A stretch of DNA of 64,000 nt from Xanthoparmelia taractica. Taxonomy: Eukaryota; Ascomycota; Lecanoromycetes; Lecanorales; Parmeliaceae. The notes beneath the pieces are model-generated. The model saw only the letters and a program-made list of their open reading frames with translations, had not been told where the DNA came from and did not search any database. This document shows, piece by piece, positions 34,907-45,419 of this stretch (the stretch's first letter is position 1; each line of letters begins with the position of its first letter). The DNA lies in the NCBI GenBank assembly GCA_033085395.1, contig JANQBS010000051.1, positions 1 to 64,000 of the forward strand. The letters run 5' to 3'. The translations under genes were made by a program, and so were the position numbers.

Positions 34907-35809
34907 TCAAAGCTTGCTAGCGACCCACCTCGGATTTCTTTTCTCCACAAACGCTCTGATACCTTCTACCATGTTATCTCCTCCTTCCATCTTCTTCCAC
35001 AACCCATCAATCAATCTTTGGCTGCCCTCTTCCACCCCTATACCTTCCCACCCCAACTCTACCCCTTCTTTGCTTACGATCACGCTATCAGGACTATACT
35101 TGCCGATTTCATCCGCCCACCGAACAGCCAATTGCACCACCCCGCCTTCTACCGCCAATCCATCTCCGTCTTTTTGACTAATCGCATTACATAGTCCCCA
35201 GGCCTTGGCTTCCTCAGCGCCAATATTCCTCCCGGTCAAAGCCATCTCCATAGCCCGCATCCTGCCGACTGCTCTCGCTAGCCTAGGTAATGCACCCGCC
35301 AAGGCAACGACCCCGCGTTTGACTTCTGGCAGGGCAAAGACAGCGCCTGGCGAAGCCAGTACGATGTCGCAGTTTGCAATCATTTCGCAGCCCCCACCGT
35401 GGGCGATGCCGTTGACGGCTGCAATGATAGGCTTCTTGCCGCGACGGCGAGAGAGGCCGCCGAAGCCGGAGGTGTTGAATGTGCGATGGGGTCGGGAAGC
35501 GAGGGATTGCGCTTGGTCCCATTCTATTGTACCTTAGTATTCGATATTGCCAGGCCAAGATGTAAGCTGACCCTTTAGGTCGGCGCCAGCACAGAATGCT
35601 CTTCCTTGGCCGGTAACAATACCGATACGCAGGGACGGCTCTGCATCCAGCCAGGTCCAAATCTGATGCAGCTCATGATTTCCGGCACGATTGATGCAAT
35701 TGAGTTGGCGCGGACGAGAAAGTGTAACAAGTAAGACGTGAGGCACAGGGTAGGAGAGACGGGTGAATGTTGTGGAAGGCGGTGGGGTGTGAAAGGCTGG
35801 AGTATGCAT
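34907..35809 (-). CDS. Peroxisomal enoyl-CoA hydratase/isomerase (crotonase)
   Basis: Crotonase-fold enzyme of acyl-CoA metabolism. Exons 35809-35572 and 35523-34907 (48-nt intron) give 284 aa. Conserved marks are LVTLSRPRQLNCIN, FCAGADLKEW, AAVNGIAHGGGCEMIANCD (oxyanion-hole glycines and a likely catalytic Glu) and FALPEVKRGVVA (second Glu), followed by the usual MALTGRNIGAEEAKAWGL. It ends SKL, a canonical PTS1, so peroxisomal import is expected. The start at 35809 is the first ATG in frame. The exact substrate (beta-oxidation, branched acid or side-chain shortening) is not clear. A telomere-like box lies 125 bp upstream. Confidence 0.93.
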
Positions 35810-37090
35810 GACCTGTAGATTGGTCACTTTATGGGGCAGAATGTAGGATTGAAAGAGTAGGACAAGCTGAATTGAGCTGAAGGACGTTCGGAAGAGCCCG
35901 AGCTGGCTTTTGCCTCGGCACAACCGAAGAGTGTTAGGGTTAGGGCTAGCTGTCTCTGGTTACCTACATTACTTGTAGAGTAAAGGGGCTGAGTTCCCAC
36001 CGCCTGATGGAAGATGCAAAACTGTTGCCTAGTGATTTAGTGGAGTTCAAGATTCTCACTTGGCTACTTTGTATGTGGGAAAGTGGAAAGATGAAATTTC
36101 AATTTCACACAGCCGGACCGCTTCCGTCAGATCCAAGTCAGCTTTTCTTTTCAGCTCGGCGAGAAAGCGCCCGAAAGCGATATGTAGTAATATGTAACTT
36201 GATCATGTATGACAGTCTTTCGCATCTCAAGTGGAAAAGAGAAAAAAATGGGAGATATCCTTTAAAAGTATCCCGTAGACCGCCTTCACCAATCTCACAA
36301 GTAAACTGATACTACTACTACTGCTGCTACCTTCTACTACTACCACTACCACCACCATTACTACGACTTGATTATATTACTTTACCTCAGCAATCAAAAT
36401 GTCAGACCCTAAAAACTCTTTGCCAACCTATTCACTCTCATTCAACTGCTTCCCTCCTTGCTCTACCTTACACCTGCAGAACGCCCCGTTTCTCCCCTCG
36501 TATTTCTGTCATCTTCCTTCCGTAACCCAACCTTTTTCTTCCCCTTCCTTTCCTTTTCTCTCTCCCTCCTCTCTCCTTCTCCCCCCTCATGTGCTGACCG
36601 GCTCTTACACAATCAAGACACCGTCTATGCCCCGTGATTTGTATACTTCGCGCGTGCTGGTCTCATTGCTTTTAGCCCGATTATTCATCCTTGTCTGTTT
36701 TTGGCAGGATTGAGCGGTGTGACTCTTTTTTTTTTTTCCACACACAAATGGGGGAGAAAAACCAAGGCTGCTAATTCCACGAGGAATTTTTTTGTATTTC
36801 GAGTACAAATGCTTCCGTCTACACACTCTCTCTACTCCCTTAAACGAGGCAGACAGACAAACACACGCCCACAGGCACGATAGATTGGGAATCATATAAA
36901 AGGCCCCCGTCCCTCCCTCTCTTATTCCCTTCTCCAAGACAGCCTTCCAGCTCGACAACAAAAACACCCCTTTCCAAGCACTGAACATCTTCCCAACACC
37001 GCAGAGACAAAACCTCTGCCCGTGCAACCTTCTTTCTCCTTCTCCTGCTCCTCCTTTTCCTTCTCCTCCCGCCCTTCCCTCTAACCCACC
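35810..37090. other. Divergent spacer between the hydratase gene and the 85-aa gene
   Basis: Contains the telobox at 35934-35949, an ACT/ACC-type trinucleotide stretch at 36306-36362, long CT-rich tracts (36450-36600, 36900-37085) that look like leader/core promoter of the next gene, and a T13 run at 36726. A 104-codon frame with good ATG context (36399-36713) is Pro/Ser/Leu-rich low-complexity and may be an upstream ORF in the leader; not called as a gene. Confidence 0.4.
35934..35949. promoter_or_regulatory. Telomere-repeat-like box (TTAGGGTTAGGGCTAG)
   Basis: Two and a half TTAGGG-like units, 125 bp upstream of the hydratase ATG, reading CTAGCCCTAACCC in that gene's sense. Similar boxes occur at 54063, 54256 and 55999. 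Confidence 0.6.
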
Positions 37091-37348
37091 ATGGCTACCG
37101 TCTCCGATCTAACAACAACATCGCCAGACATGTCCGCCCCTGCCGTCCAGCCGCCAAAGGAGGAGAAGACGACGACAACGGCGCCCAAGGAGACCAACCT
37201 GCAGCAATGGTACAAATCGGCCAACGACGTCCAGGTCGTGCCCGTCCGTCGGAAACGCATGCCCGCCGGCCGCCACGCCGTCGTCGTCAGCCCTCCGACG
37301 GCCAAGGCTGAAGCAGCCAAGGTGCAAGGCGAGGCGAGGAAGCAGTGA
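37091..37348 (+). CDS. Unknown 85-aa basic protein
   Basis: Not recognised. The ATG sits in a very good context (CCCACCATGGCT) after a long CT-rich leader. The protein is Thr/Ser/Pro-rich at the start, has a short more ordered middle (LQQWYKSANDVQVVPVRRKR) and a basic, Ala/Lys-rich end; no signal peptide, no membrane segment. GC content and codon use (many C/G third positions) are coding-like and differ from the flanks. Strong leader and start context suggest a well-expressed small protein, but homologues would have to be shown. Confidence 0.6.
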   Translation: MATVSDLTTTSPDMSAPAVQPPKEEKTTTTAPKETNLQQWYKSANDVQVVPVRRKRMPAGRHAVVVSPPTAKAEAAKVQGEARKQ

Positions 37349-37620
37349 TTGCGTTCAACGCTGGATTTTTTTTTTTATCTTTGGTCCAACTCCTCTCGGC
37401 TATTTTATGCTGAGGAGGCTGGGCGTTTGATGGCTTTGAGCGGGTTTATCCATTGTTGGTGGCGCTTTTTCGGGACGGCAGGGAGGAATATCTGGATTTT
37501 TCTTTTCTTTCTCATCCCAGGCAATACCACGGGGGAGATTCCTGAACTGGGGGATGAAGCTGTAAGCAAGATTGGTGTGTACGGTTTGGCCCGATGCTTT
37601 CGAGGGAGAGGAACAAACCG

Positions 37621-38510
37621 TCTGACAATTTCCCGTCCGTTCTGTTGTCATCTTTGATGGATCAGCCTGTCTGTGTGCCGACTCAGCATACTAACAAATC
37701 CATCTGACAATTTCCCGTCCCGTTCAGTTCTAATTGGCGGGAATACGTCCGCGACGCTATACAAGTTAAGGAATACACAGCGAGACAACGTTCAATCACG
37801 ACGGCTTCCAGTTCAGCCTCCATTGACATGTACATATACATATAGCATGATCTATGGTCTTCGATGGATCCGCGTGTCTATGTACCAACACAGCATAGCA
37901 TGCGAATCAGATGTCTCTTCAAACACAAGAACATGTGACGGAGGCAACAAACTGTCTGACAATTTCCCGTCCTCTCCGTCCCATTCTCGTCCAATTGGCG
38001 GGACTACATCCGCGAGGCTATACAAGTTGAGGAAGGAATAGCAGTACTTGTAGATAACGCTCAAATCACGACGAGTTCCACTTCAGCGCTACGTACGTAC
38101 AGTATAATCTGCCTGTCTGTGCCCCAACACAGCATAAGATGTGAATAAGATGTCTCTCCGAACACAAGAACGTCTGACCGAGCCTAACAAATCTACCGCT
38201 CTCTTCTAATCAGCCACCTACCTCACGTTCTCGAAACTAGACCATTCAAGGAAAGCATAGCGATACACGTACATAAACGCTCAAAATCACGACGGATTCC
38301 GCTTCCGCCTCCGTATCAACCTAGCAATCGGTCCATAGCATGCGAACAAAGCGTGCGTGTAAAGACCGTCCTTGGGTCTACGGTTCAACTTACTCGATTC
38401 TTTTTCTTTTTCTTTTTTTTTTTTGAACAGAGAGGAATAGGCCGTCCGTCTGACAATTCCTTGTCCCGTTCAATTTCAGTTCTAATTGGCGGAACTACGT
38501 TCGCGAGGGC
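37621..38510. repeat. Decayed tandem-repeat array, units of about 250 bp
   Basis: The landmark TCTGACAATTTCCCGTCC occurs at 37621, 37703, 37955 and, altered, near 38449. A second landmark, ATTGGCGGGAATACGTCCGC plus a CTATACAAGTT tail, occurs near 37733, 37993 and 38484. AATCACGACG occurs at about 37795, 38065 and 38285, and ACACAGCAT at about 37889 and 38128. The order of landmarks is kept, so this is a degenerate tandem array rather than chance. No open frame runs through it. Confidence 0.8.
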
Positions 38511-38689
38511 TATAGGAAGGAAGGATGAAAGGAAGGATAGGGATCGAAAGAACCCGTGGGGGTCCTTTCAGCCAGTCTTCTACGGCGAATACGATGAATG
38601 ATGTGACCCTAGGGTCTTACTCACTGTTCATGACTTCTATACCCATCTAACATGGCGTGTGAAAACGTTGCTTCTAATGGATGGAGTCA

Positions 38690-39665
38690 CCTACCTCACC
38701 TCCCCTTGCCTTCTCTTCCTCCTTCCCTTTTCCCCTAACTCAACTCGACTCACCTTCACTCAACTCACCTCAACTTCAACCAACTGCAACCCAATTCAAC
38801 TACAACTCCTCTTCCCTCCATCCCCTTCAACCCACTCCCCTTTCATCTATCCTCTTCAACCCAACCCAACCCAACCCAACTCCCCCTTCTCCTCAGCTTC
38901 TTCAACACAATCCACCTCTCAACTCATACCCAAACCAACTATAACTCACCTCAACTCAAACCACCTTTCCTTTTCCCTATCCTCTTTAACTCAACCCGAC
39001 ACAAATCACCTACCTTCCCTCTCCCCCCCCCCGTTTACTTGCCCCCAGCCTCTTCAACTCAATCTAATACAACTTAGTTGAACTGAGTTCCCCTTCTCTC
39101 TATCCTCCTCAACCCACCTCACCTGCCCTCAACCCAACTCATCTCAATCCAACTTAACCCAAGCCAGGAATACCTAGCGAATACTTATACTCGCACACAA
39201 CGCTTAATTTACCTCAACCCGACTCAACCCACCTCCCCTTCCCCAACCCTCTTCACCTCAACTTAACCCAACTATCAAACATCGACACTCATACTCGTAT
39301 ACTCCTCCCCATACACACCTTTAAGGCTCAAACCAACAACGCTCAAAATTCAAAATCGCTCAAGAATCACTGCGTGTTCATGCTCCTTTCCCTCTATGTA
39401 TATCTACAATTGTGTGTATGTGTGTATAAGGGTGTATATATATACATAGCATGAGCTCTAAATAAACGAATGGATACGATAGATGGTTAGATAAGACGAT
39501 ACCCTGGATACGAACCATGGATCGACATATCCGTGTCCGGTCCAGTTCGTTCGTATCGTGTGCCAACACAACTCAACACAACACAACTCACCCCAACTCA
39601 CCTACCTTACCTCAACAAAATTCACCTTACCCTACCAAAACACTGCCCCCTTGCCACACCCCTCC
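38690..39665. repeat. G-depleted C/A/T-rich low-complexity tract
   Basis: Repeats of CAACTCAACCCAACTC type with almost no G on the plus strand over 38690-39320, resuming at 39565-39665. CCCAA occurs four times in a row at 38860-38877, followed by C5 at 38882-38886. An interruption at 39380-39560 has ordinary composition with a TATATATACATA stretch. No gene recognised. Confidence 0.8.
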
Positions 39666-40220
39666 CTCAAAAAAGTAGTCGATGCCGCATAACCCCACAG
39701 TGCACTATCTGGTGAAGAAAGTATCAATCGACTTATACTACCTTAATTTGAAAAGACTAAACATGTTTGGCATCGCTCAACGACTTCTATCTCCCGAACA
39801 TAAGGTAGAGTAGCCACGCGAGCGAGCGAACGTGGGTCCCGACAAGCAAGTGCACGAGGACAACGAGGACCAAGGCGACGCACTTACATACTCACATGTA
39901 TTATTCTTTCGTCATTACCACCTCAAGATATAAAATGATCAAAGATGTCGGACTAAATGCTCGACCTTCCCACTCCCATCGTTGTGAACACCAATCAGCT
40001 ATTACATTAGGCGAATGGTCATAGAGTAGACAGCCGTTTGTATCCCGTATCATTATTGATTAAACATTAACCTCGTCTCATCCCGTCTCGTCTCGCCTTT
40101 CTCACCATTACTTAAGTACTTCAGTCCACTCATACAAACCAACAACCTTGCTCCCCAATCTCAATCCAACCTTCACTTCTCTCAAGCAAAGATTCTACAA
40201 TCCATCCCAGCTTTCGCCGC
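39666..40220. other. Non-coding stretch downstream of the unknown five-exon gene
   Basis: Nothing recognised; a short TCTCGTCTCG stretch near 40075-40097 is the only pattern. Confidence 0.4.
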
Positions 40221-41753
40221 CTACTCACGCCTCGCAATCATTACCGGACTCGTAAAAGTCTGCACAGGCGTCGGCGAACCGCTCTCTGACGTCGACTCTT
40301 GTCCCACATCTTGAAAGTAATTCAGGAACTCAATGGTAGATCTGCTGTAGTAATCCCTAAACTCCTCGCGCTCCGCCGGCGTACGTCGAATGCCAGGAGG
40401 CCCGTCGTTTGGTGGCTCTTGGGAAGCTGCGACGTCTTCGATGCCGTCGAGTTCGTTAGGTTCTTCATGCGGCGTAACTGGTTGTGTTAGGCGTAGTCAG
40501 TACGGGTGGGTCTACTCCATCGACCGCCAATTCTGTGAGGAGCTCACCCAGAGCGCTTTCCCTAGGTCCGTTGGCTTCAGTTGCGGAAGACCATGAGAGT
40601 CTTGACGGTTGAGCACTGGTACTTGGATTCCGGACTCCAGTTATGCCAGTCACATAGTTGCGAGATGACGATGAGAATTTGGCAGGTTGACTATCAGCGG
40701 TTGGCATCCGTAAGTTTGTTGGCAGCCCTTCGCAGCAGCGCTCAATTTCGGTGCCTCGTTCTTTAGCCTCGCGCACCAATTGATCCAGAGCTAGAATAGA
40801 AGTAAGCACCTCGTAGGTAAAGTTACCCCAATCAATGGGAGTGGCTCACCCGGTTGAGGGTACCCCAGCTCCACTGTCGATTTGAAAAGACGATTCATGC
40901 TTGGAGAGTCCACCGCTCCTCGATCAGGCCCAAACAAACTGCGCCTCAAATATTGCTCTTCCGTCTCGCTCAACCCCTTCTCGCACGTCTTGGACGCAGA
41001 GCTGGCATTCTGGAACTCTTTGATACTCCTACGGTGCATTCTAGGTTTGAGAAGAAGGAACAAAAGTGCCATGTCGAAATTCTTCGAATCACGTGGGCTG
41101 CAGCCAGTCAGCAACTTTCTCTAAGTTGACCTCGATTACAACAGACGTAAACTCACTACTGCTCTTTCAACTCTGGGAGGTGAGGCATGGCCACCTTCAT
41201 GAAATCGCAGTTATGCTCCGCCGCCACGAGATGAACGAAGCTTTTGATCTCGTCATAGCTGCTCTCCTGGAACCGGATTCGCTCAACCATCAATGTCACA
41301 AACTTGCCGTATTGGCCTCGGCCAAACTCAGTGCTGAGCAGCGGCTCCCATGCGGCCGGCTCAAAGTACTTGCGATTGATGACCCCAAGACCACGTCCTC
41401 TGACGCTCGGCTCACTGCACTTTACAAGTCGTTGATCGGGTTGTTTCCATTCAGGCATGCTGACCGGGGTGGTGATTGAGAGATCGAGGTTCAAAGAGAC
41501 TGGAAAGGTCGGTCAATAGTCGGTTGGTCGCTGTATGTGAATCCCAGGTACGGATCAGAAACGGTGGTCGAGTCTGGATGGTGCTGCAGGCCAGAGTATT
41601 GACTAAGGATGAGTCCAAAGTATCAGGGATAGCATCGGCCAGTTGAATTTCCAATTTTGTTGTCCTTTCTTGTGCCTTGAAGATATCAATGAGGAATGGA
41701 GAGTGGCGGCGTGATATTGCGAGGGCAAGCAACTGCAACATTGATGCTTTCAT
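40221..41753 (-). CDS. Unknown protein, five-exon model
   Basis: No family recognised. Hand-joined exons 41753-41552, 41499-41160, 41118-40850, 40790-40548 and 40477-40221 close in frame to 436 aa. Donors GTACCT, GTGAGC and GTGAGC are good; the second intron (41159-41119) would be only 41 nt and is the weakest join. Readable segments: LLALAISRRHSPFLIDIF, MPEWKQPDQRLVKCSEPSVR, GQYGKFVTLMVERIRFQ, DMALLFLLLKPRMHRRS, ALDQLVREAKERGTEIERCC, then a Ser/Asn-rich zone and an acidic, Pro-rich C-terminus (PHEEPNELDGIEDVAASQ, RRTPAEREEFRDYYSRS). The start may lie further upstream, since the frame stays open to about 41882. It is probably a cytosolic or nuclear protein; there is no signal peptide or clear membrane helix. 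Confidence 0.5.
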
Positions 41754-42506
41754 ATGCGGATGCTTGTGCCGGTATTGGGTAAGGCCATGCTGCTTATCAA
41801 AATTATGCGGGAATGTCGAGTCAGGAGTGTAGGATGCAGAAAGTGAAGAGTAAGTCTGTGTGTGAAGCTGGTTTCTTGTCAACTTTCAAGTGAGGTTTGG
41901 TCATGATTTCGAAGTGCTGTTGCCCAAAAAGAACGCTAAATAGGAGGGAAAGAGCTCTCCACCTCGTCTGGCGACTGTAAACTCACCGTCGCCATTGCAG
42001 GAACCAGAGTAGGTTGGTGTTGCCATATACGAAGTATCAGTGCGTGTGGCAATGATGCATGTTCCCATTTTTGTGGCACTTAGCGCATTAAATAAGCTGG
42101 CATGATTGGACTTCGTTTCACAGCGTTGCTTGAACTTGTGGTAAGCCTTCAACGCAAGAATCACACTGCTTTGAGAGGCTCCCCATTAGAACACAGCATC
42201 CTGAAGCGTCGTGGTGGTTATTATGATCCAGTCTCGAGCTAAATAATGATGGTTTCGTGGGTCCAATCAGTTGGTAACTATACAATCGATGAAATGTCGA
42301 ATTGATCAACAGCTTTTCAAGGGGGTATCGCTCAAGATAGGATCATTTTTGAAGGAACAATCACGCGAGAAGAAGACTGTCAACTGCAGAAGGAAATGCA
42401 CTTCCATCGAATATATACCTGTTCAATTTGAGAAGGAGTGCTTTTCACTCATGACTTCGTAATTTTCTAGGACTTAAGCTAGTCCTTTGGATTGGACCAA
42501 GTGCAT
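41754..42506. other. Flank between the unknown gene and mannitol-1-phosphate dehydrogenase
   Basis: A 60-90-codon minus-strand frame at 42164-41901 could be an upstream exon of the unknown gene, but I could not join it convincingly. Nothing else recognised. Confidence 0.35.
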
Positions 42507-43800
42507 TTACTTCTTCTGCACCTTCTCCACAACGGACTGAACCTTGCCAAACATCTTGTCGCTTTTCTCCAGACCACAGACTTTGCTCACCACGCTCGGT
42601 GCATCCATGCTCTTCAGTATCTTGCCCAACTCCTTGCTCTCGTCATCACCCTCAACATCCACAAAGTTGAATGCTTGCTCCATTGCTCCCAACAGCGCGT
42701 CGTATTTGTCACCTTGTTCGGCCAAGTGATGCGCTGGTCCCACGAACCGCTCTTGACGGCCAAGCTTCCGCAGGGGAGCACGGCCCACACGCTCCACCGT
42801 GTCCTCGAGATGTGGGTTTGAGATACGCTTGATGATTTTATCCACGTAGTCTTTCTGCTCCGAAGCAGAGATGCCGTGCTTGTTCACGATCAAGTGAGAA
42901 GTTTCAGCCAGACACTCACGAACGATATCATGAATTTCTTTGTCCCCGAGTGCGTCAGCGATGGTCTTCTTCCCGCGAGCATATCCATAGTAGGCGGCCG
43001 CTGCGTGGCCGGTGTTGACGGTGAAGAGCTTGCGCTCAATGTACGGCACGAGGTTGTCGACCCATTTGATGGCTTCAACCTTTGGTGGGCCGTGAGGGGC
43101 AAATGGTGTCTTGTCAACAACCCATTCGTAGAAGGATTCGATCTTAACGTTGAGGCCGGCGTTGGGATCTTGTCCCGGGACGATACGATCGATGGCAGAG
43201 TTGGCAAATCGGGCACGCTCGCTGATGGAAGGGAGACGGTCCTCTGGGGTATTCTTAGGGTCCTTGATGAATTCTGCGAGTTTGTCGGTAGCCCCAATCA
43301 TATTCTCGCAGGCAATGACAGCGATGGGTGTTGAGGTAGTACGAGAGTCGATTGCTTTGGCGATGACAGGAGCAATGAATTTGAGAATGTTGGGCCCGAC
43401 AGCGCAGGTGACCTGGAGGCAGGGTAAGTCGTGGTTTCCTTCGTTAATGACGTGCAGGACAGCCTACCATGGTTGCATCGGTAATTTCCTCGATGGCATC
43501 TTTCTCGTGGGTCTTGGAGTTGATGGCACGGTAATTGCTGATGGTGTTCACCTTCTCGCCTTCCCCTCCAATCTCGGTGACAGTGTAGCTCTTGGTCTGC
43601 TGGAGCTGCTCAATGAGCTTGTCGACGACATCGACAAAGACAACCTGCAGGATAGGAGCTTAGCCAACACGCTTCGTCACTATTTTTGAAAAGAGGGGAA
43701 AGGGTGCTCGAGCTACCTCAAAGCCAGATTGACACAGCTTCTCAGCAACAAATCCACGGCCAATGTTCCCACCACCAAAGTGGACAGCTTTGAGTCCCAT
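42507..43800 (-). CDS. mpdA: Mannitol-1-phosphate 5-dehydrogenase
   Basis: NAD-dependent long-chain polyol dehydrogenase interconverting fructose-6-phosphate and mannitol-1-phosphate in the fungal mannitol pathway. Exons 43800-43717, 43644-43468 and 43412-42507 give 388 aa, the usual fungal length. Visible: HFGGGNIGRGFVAEKL (dinucleotide loop, 8-16), VVFVDVVDKLIEQLQQ, ISNYRAINSK, VTCAVGPNILKFIAPVIAK, IAVIACENMIGATDKLAEF, AKFANSAIDRI-type segment (ARFANSAIDRIVPGQ), and the family signature KLFTVNTGHAAAAYYGY. It ends VQSVVEKVQKK. Intron 1 (43716-43645) and intron 2 (43467-43413) are ordinary. Confidence 0.96.
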
Positions 43801-44287
43801 GATGAGGGGTATGATCGTGTTTTTGTGGTTAATTTATGAAGCAAGGAATGCTCTATTGTTGCTACAAGGAAGGTGACTTGTAGAATAGGAACTAGAGGTA
43901 GAAGAGAGCTTTTGATTTAAGAATTCAGGAAGATATGAGGAGATGATGTTGTGTGAGGTCTCGTTAAAAATTGATCTTCAAAAGAGAGGTGAGTAGGTGG
44001 GGTATTTCTTGGGAGAAAAACAGGCAAGAGCTACCACTTCCGGACATTTTCAATATCAAGGCATTGACCGTATTTTCACTCACTCAACTGATCTCTTGAT
44101 TGGTCTTGTTGGCTCAAAGCTAATTGACGGTGCATATATTGATTCCTACCATTTCGGCGCGCCAACAGCTCTCCATTTTCTCCTCAAACTAGACCTTCAT
44201 GCCGCTAGCTACTGTTAATCGCATACATCATGCTCCAAACAAACATCTCTCTTCCGTTGCAATTCCGAGGCCCCACTACCACTGCTC
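43801..44287. other. Upstream of mannitol-1-phosphate dehydrogenase, downstream of SUR7-like gene
   Basis: AT- and purine-rich leader-like sequence directly upstream of the dehydrogenase ATG. No gene recognised. Confidence 0.4.
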
Positions 44288-45419
44288 CTATTCGTAATCA
44301 TCCTCGCCCTTTCCAAAGAATGCCGCCCCTTTCCTTTCCTGCCTCATCTCAAATAGCCACATGAAGCCTGTAACTAGCACCAGCAGCGTCGCTGCCCAAG
44401 TCATACCAATGAAAGTCTCGCCCTTGTACGCGTAGACACCAATATCGTTGCCATGCTTGTTGATCGCGTTGACTACTTTACTGATGACGATGGTAGCGAT
44501 GGATGACGCGAGGAGGAGGCTGCCAAAGGCGAGCTACAAAATTAGTAACCATTCATTTAGCCGAGTCATGAGCTTCTGGAAAGATTTTGGGATTACTTAC
44601 CGACGAAAGAATAAGATTCATGATAGCGCTGTATCGCCACACCTCTCTGACCCCAATCAGGGCCGCAATGAGTCCCACACCGGTGGTAAGTGCTCCAGTG
44701 AAGTAGAGGACAAACATGAGGTCGGTAGCAGCCTTCACAGCGTGCACGCCGTCCTCAATTGCAGATGGCCATTTCAGATCTGTGAGTTTGACGCCACCCT
44801 TGAGCTCGTTCTGGATAACGGCTGCCGGGTCGAAGTGAAAGAAAGAAGTTTGGTTGGAGCAGAAGGTGATGTTCTTGGAGGGCTCGGATGTTAGATTTGT
44901 GAAAGGTGACGGGGTGAAATAGCCCTATTGTCATAGCAAAGTTAGCATAAGCCTTCCTCTTGACTGCCAAGCAGGAAATGATGGGACGTACCTCGCAATA
45001 GTCTAAGATGTGGGCACTATAAAAGTCATGAATATTGAGGGTTTTAGCCACGTCGGAAATGGCCTCATTCACGTCTTTTTGAATCGAGTTCTTGATCGAT
45101 TTAAGGATGGATGACGAAGTCTTAGATGTATCCAAAGTCGTGCGGCCAAGCATCGAAGTATTGAGCTACATCGACATTAGTACTGAGAAAAGAAATAGCG
45201 TAGAACCAAATGACTTACCGTAAATAGGTCGGCGTCCTCGAGATATCCGCGCTTTGAGCCACTTAAAGAAACGAGTCAGCATGCGCCTACGGAAGGGGAA
45301 GAAGCAGTAGATATATGGACTTACGCAAAGATGCAGAGCATAGAGAGAATGAAGGCCGTCATAATAAAGGCTAAGGGAATTAGTGCCCATCGACGTTTAA
45401 TGACATCGGAAGCTCGCAT
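44288..45419 (-). CDS. SUR7/PalI-family cortical membrane protein
   Basis: Tetraspanner of the Sur7/PalI type, placed at the plasma membrane (eisosomes/cortical patches) in relatives. Exons 45419-45325, 45261-45219, 45165-44992, 44924-44601 and 44533-44288 give 293 aa. TM1 is WALIPLAFIMTAFILSMLCIF near the N-terminus; a long extracellular loop follows (LDYCEGYFTPSP, a Cys/Gly motif typical of the family, and NITFCSNQTSFF with N-glycosylation sequons). TM2-TM4 follow around LMFVLYFTGALTTGVGLIAA, LAFGSLLLASSIATIVIS and FIGMTWAATLLVLVTGFMWL. The short cytosolic tail is charged (RQERKGAAFFGKGEDDYE). All junctions keep frame. Which subfamily (cell-wall integrity or pH sensing) is not decided. Confidence 0.9.

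Noticed and set aside
35934..36009. Interstitial telomere or chromosome-end remnant at the TTAGGG box
   Set aside because: Only two to three units, and similar short boxes occur at promoter positions of other genes, so a regulatory site is more likely than a telomere scar.
38860..38886. CCCAA repeats as a true telomere
   Set aside because: The unit is CCCAA (GGGTT), not the TTAGGG of filamentous fungi, and occurs only four times within a larger C/A/T-rich tract.
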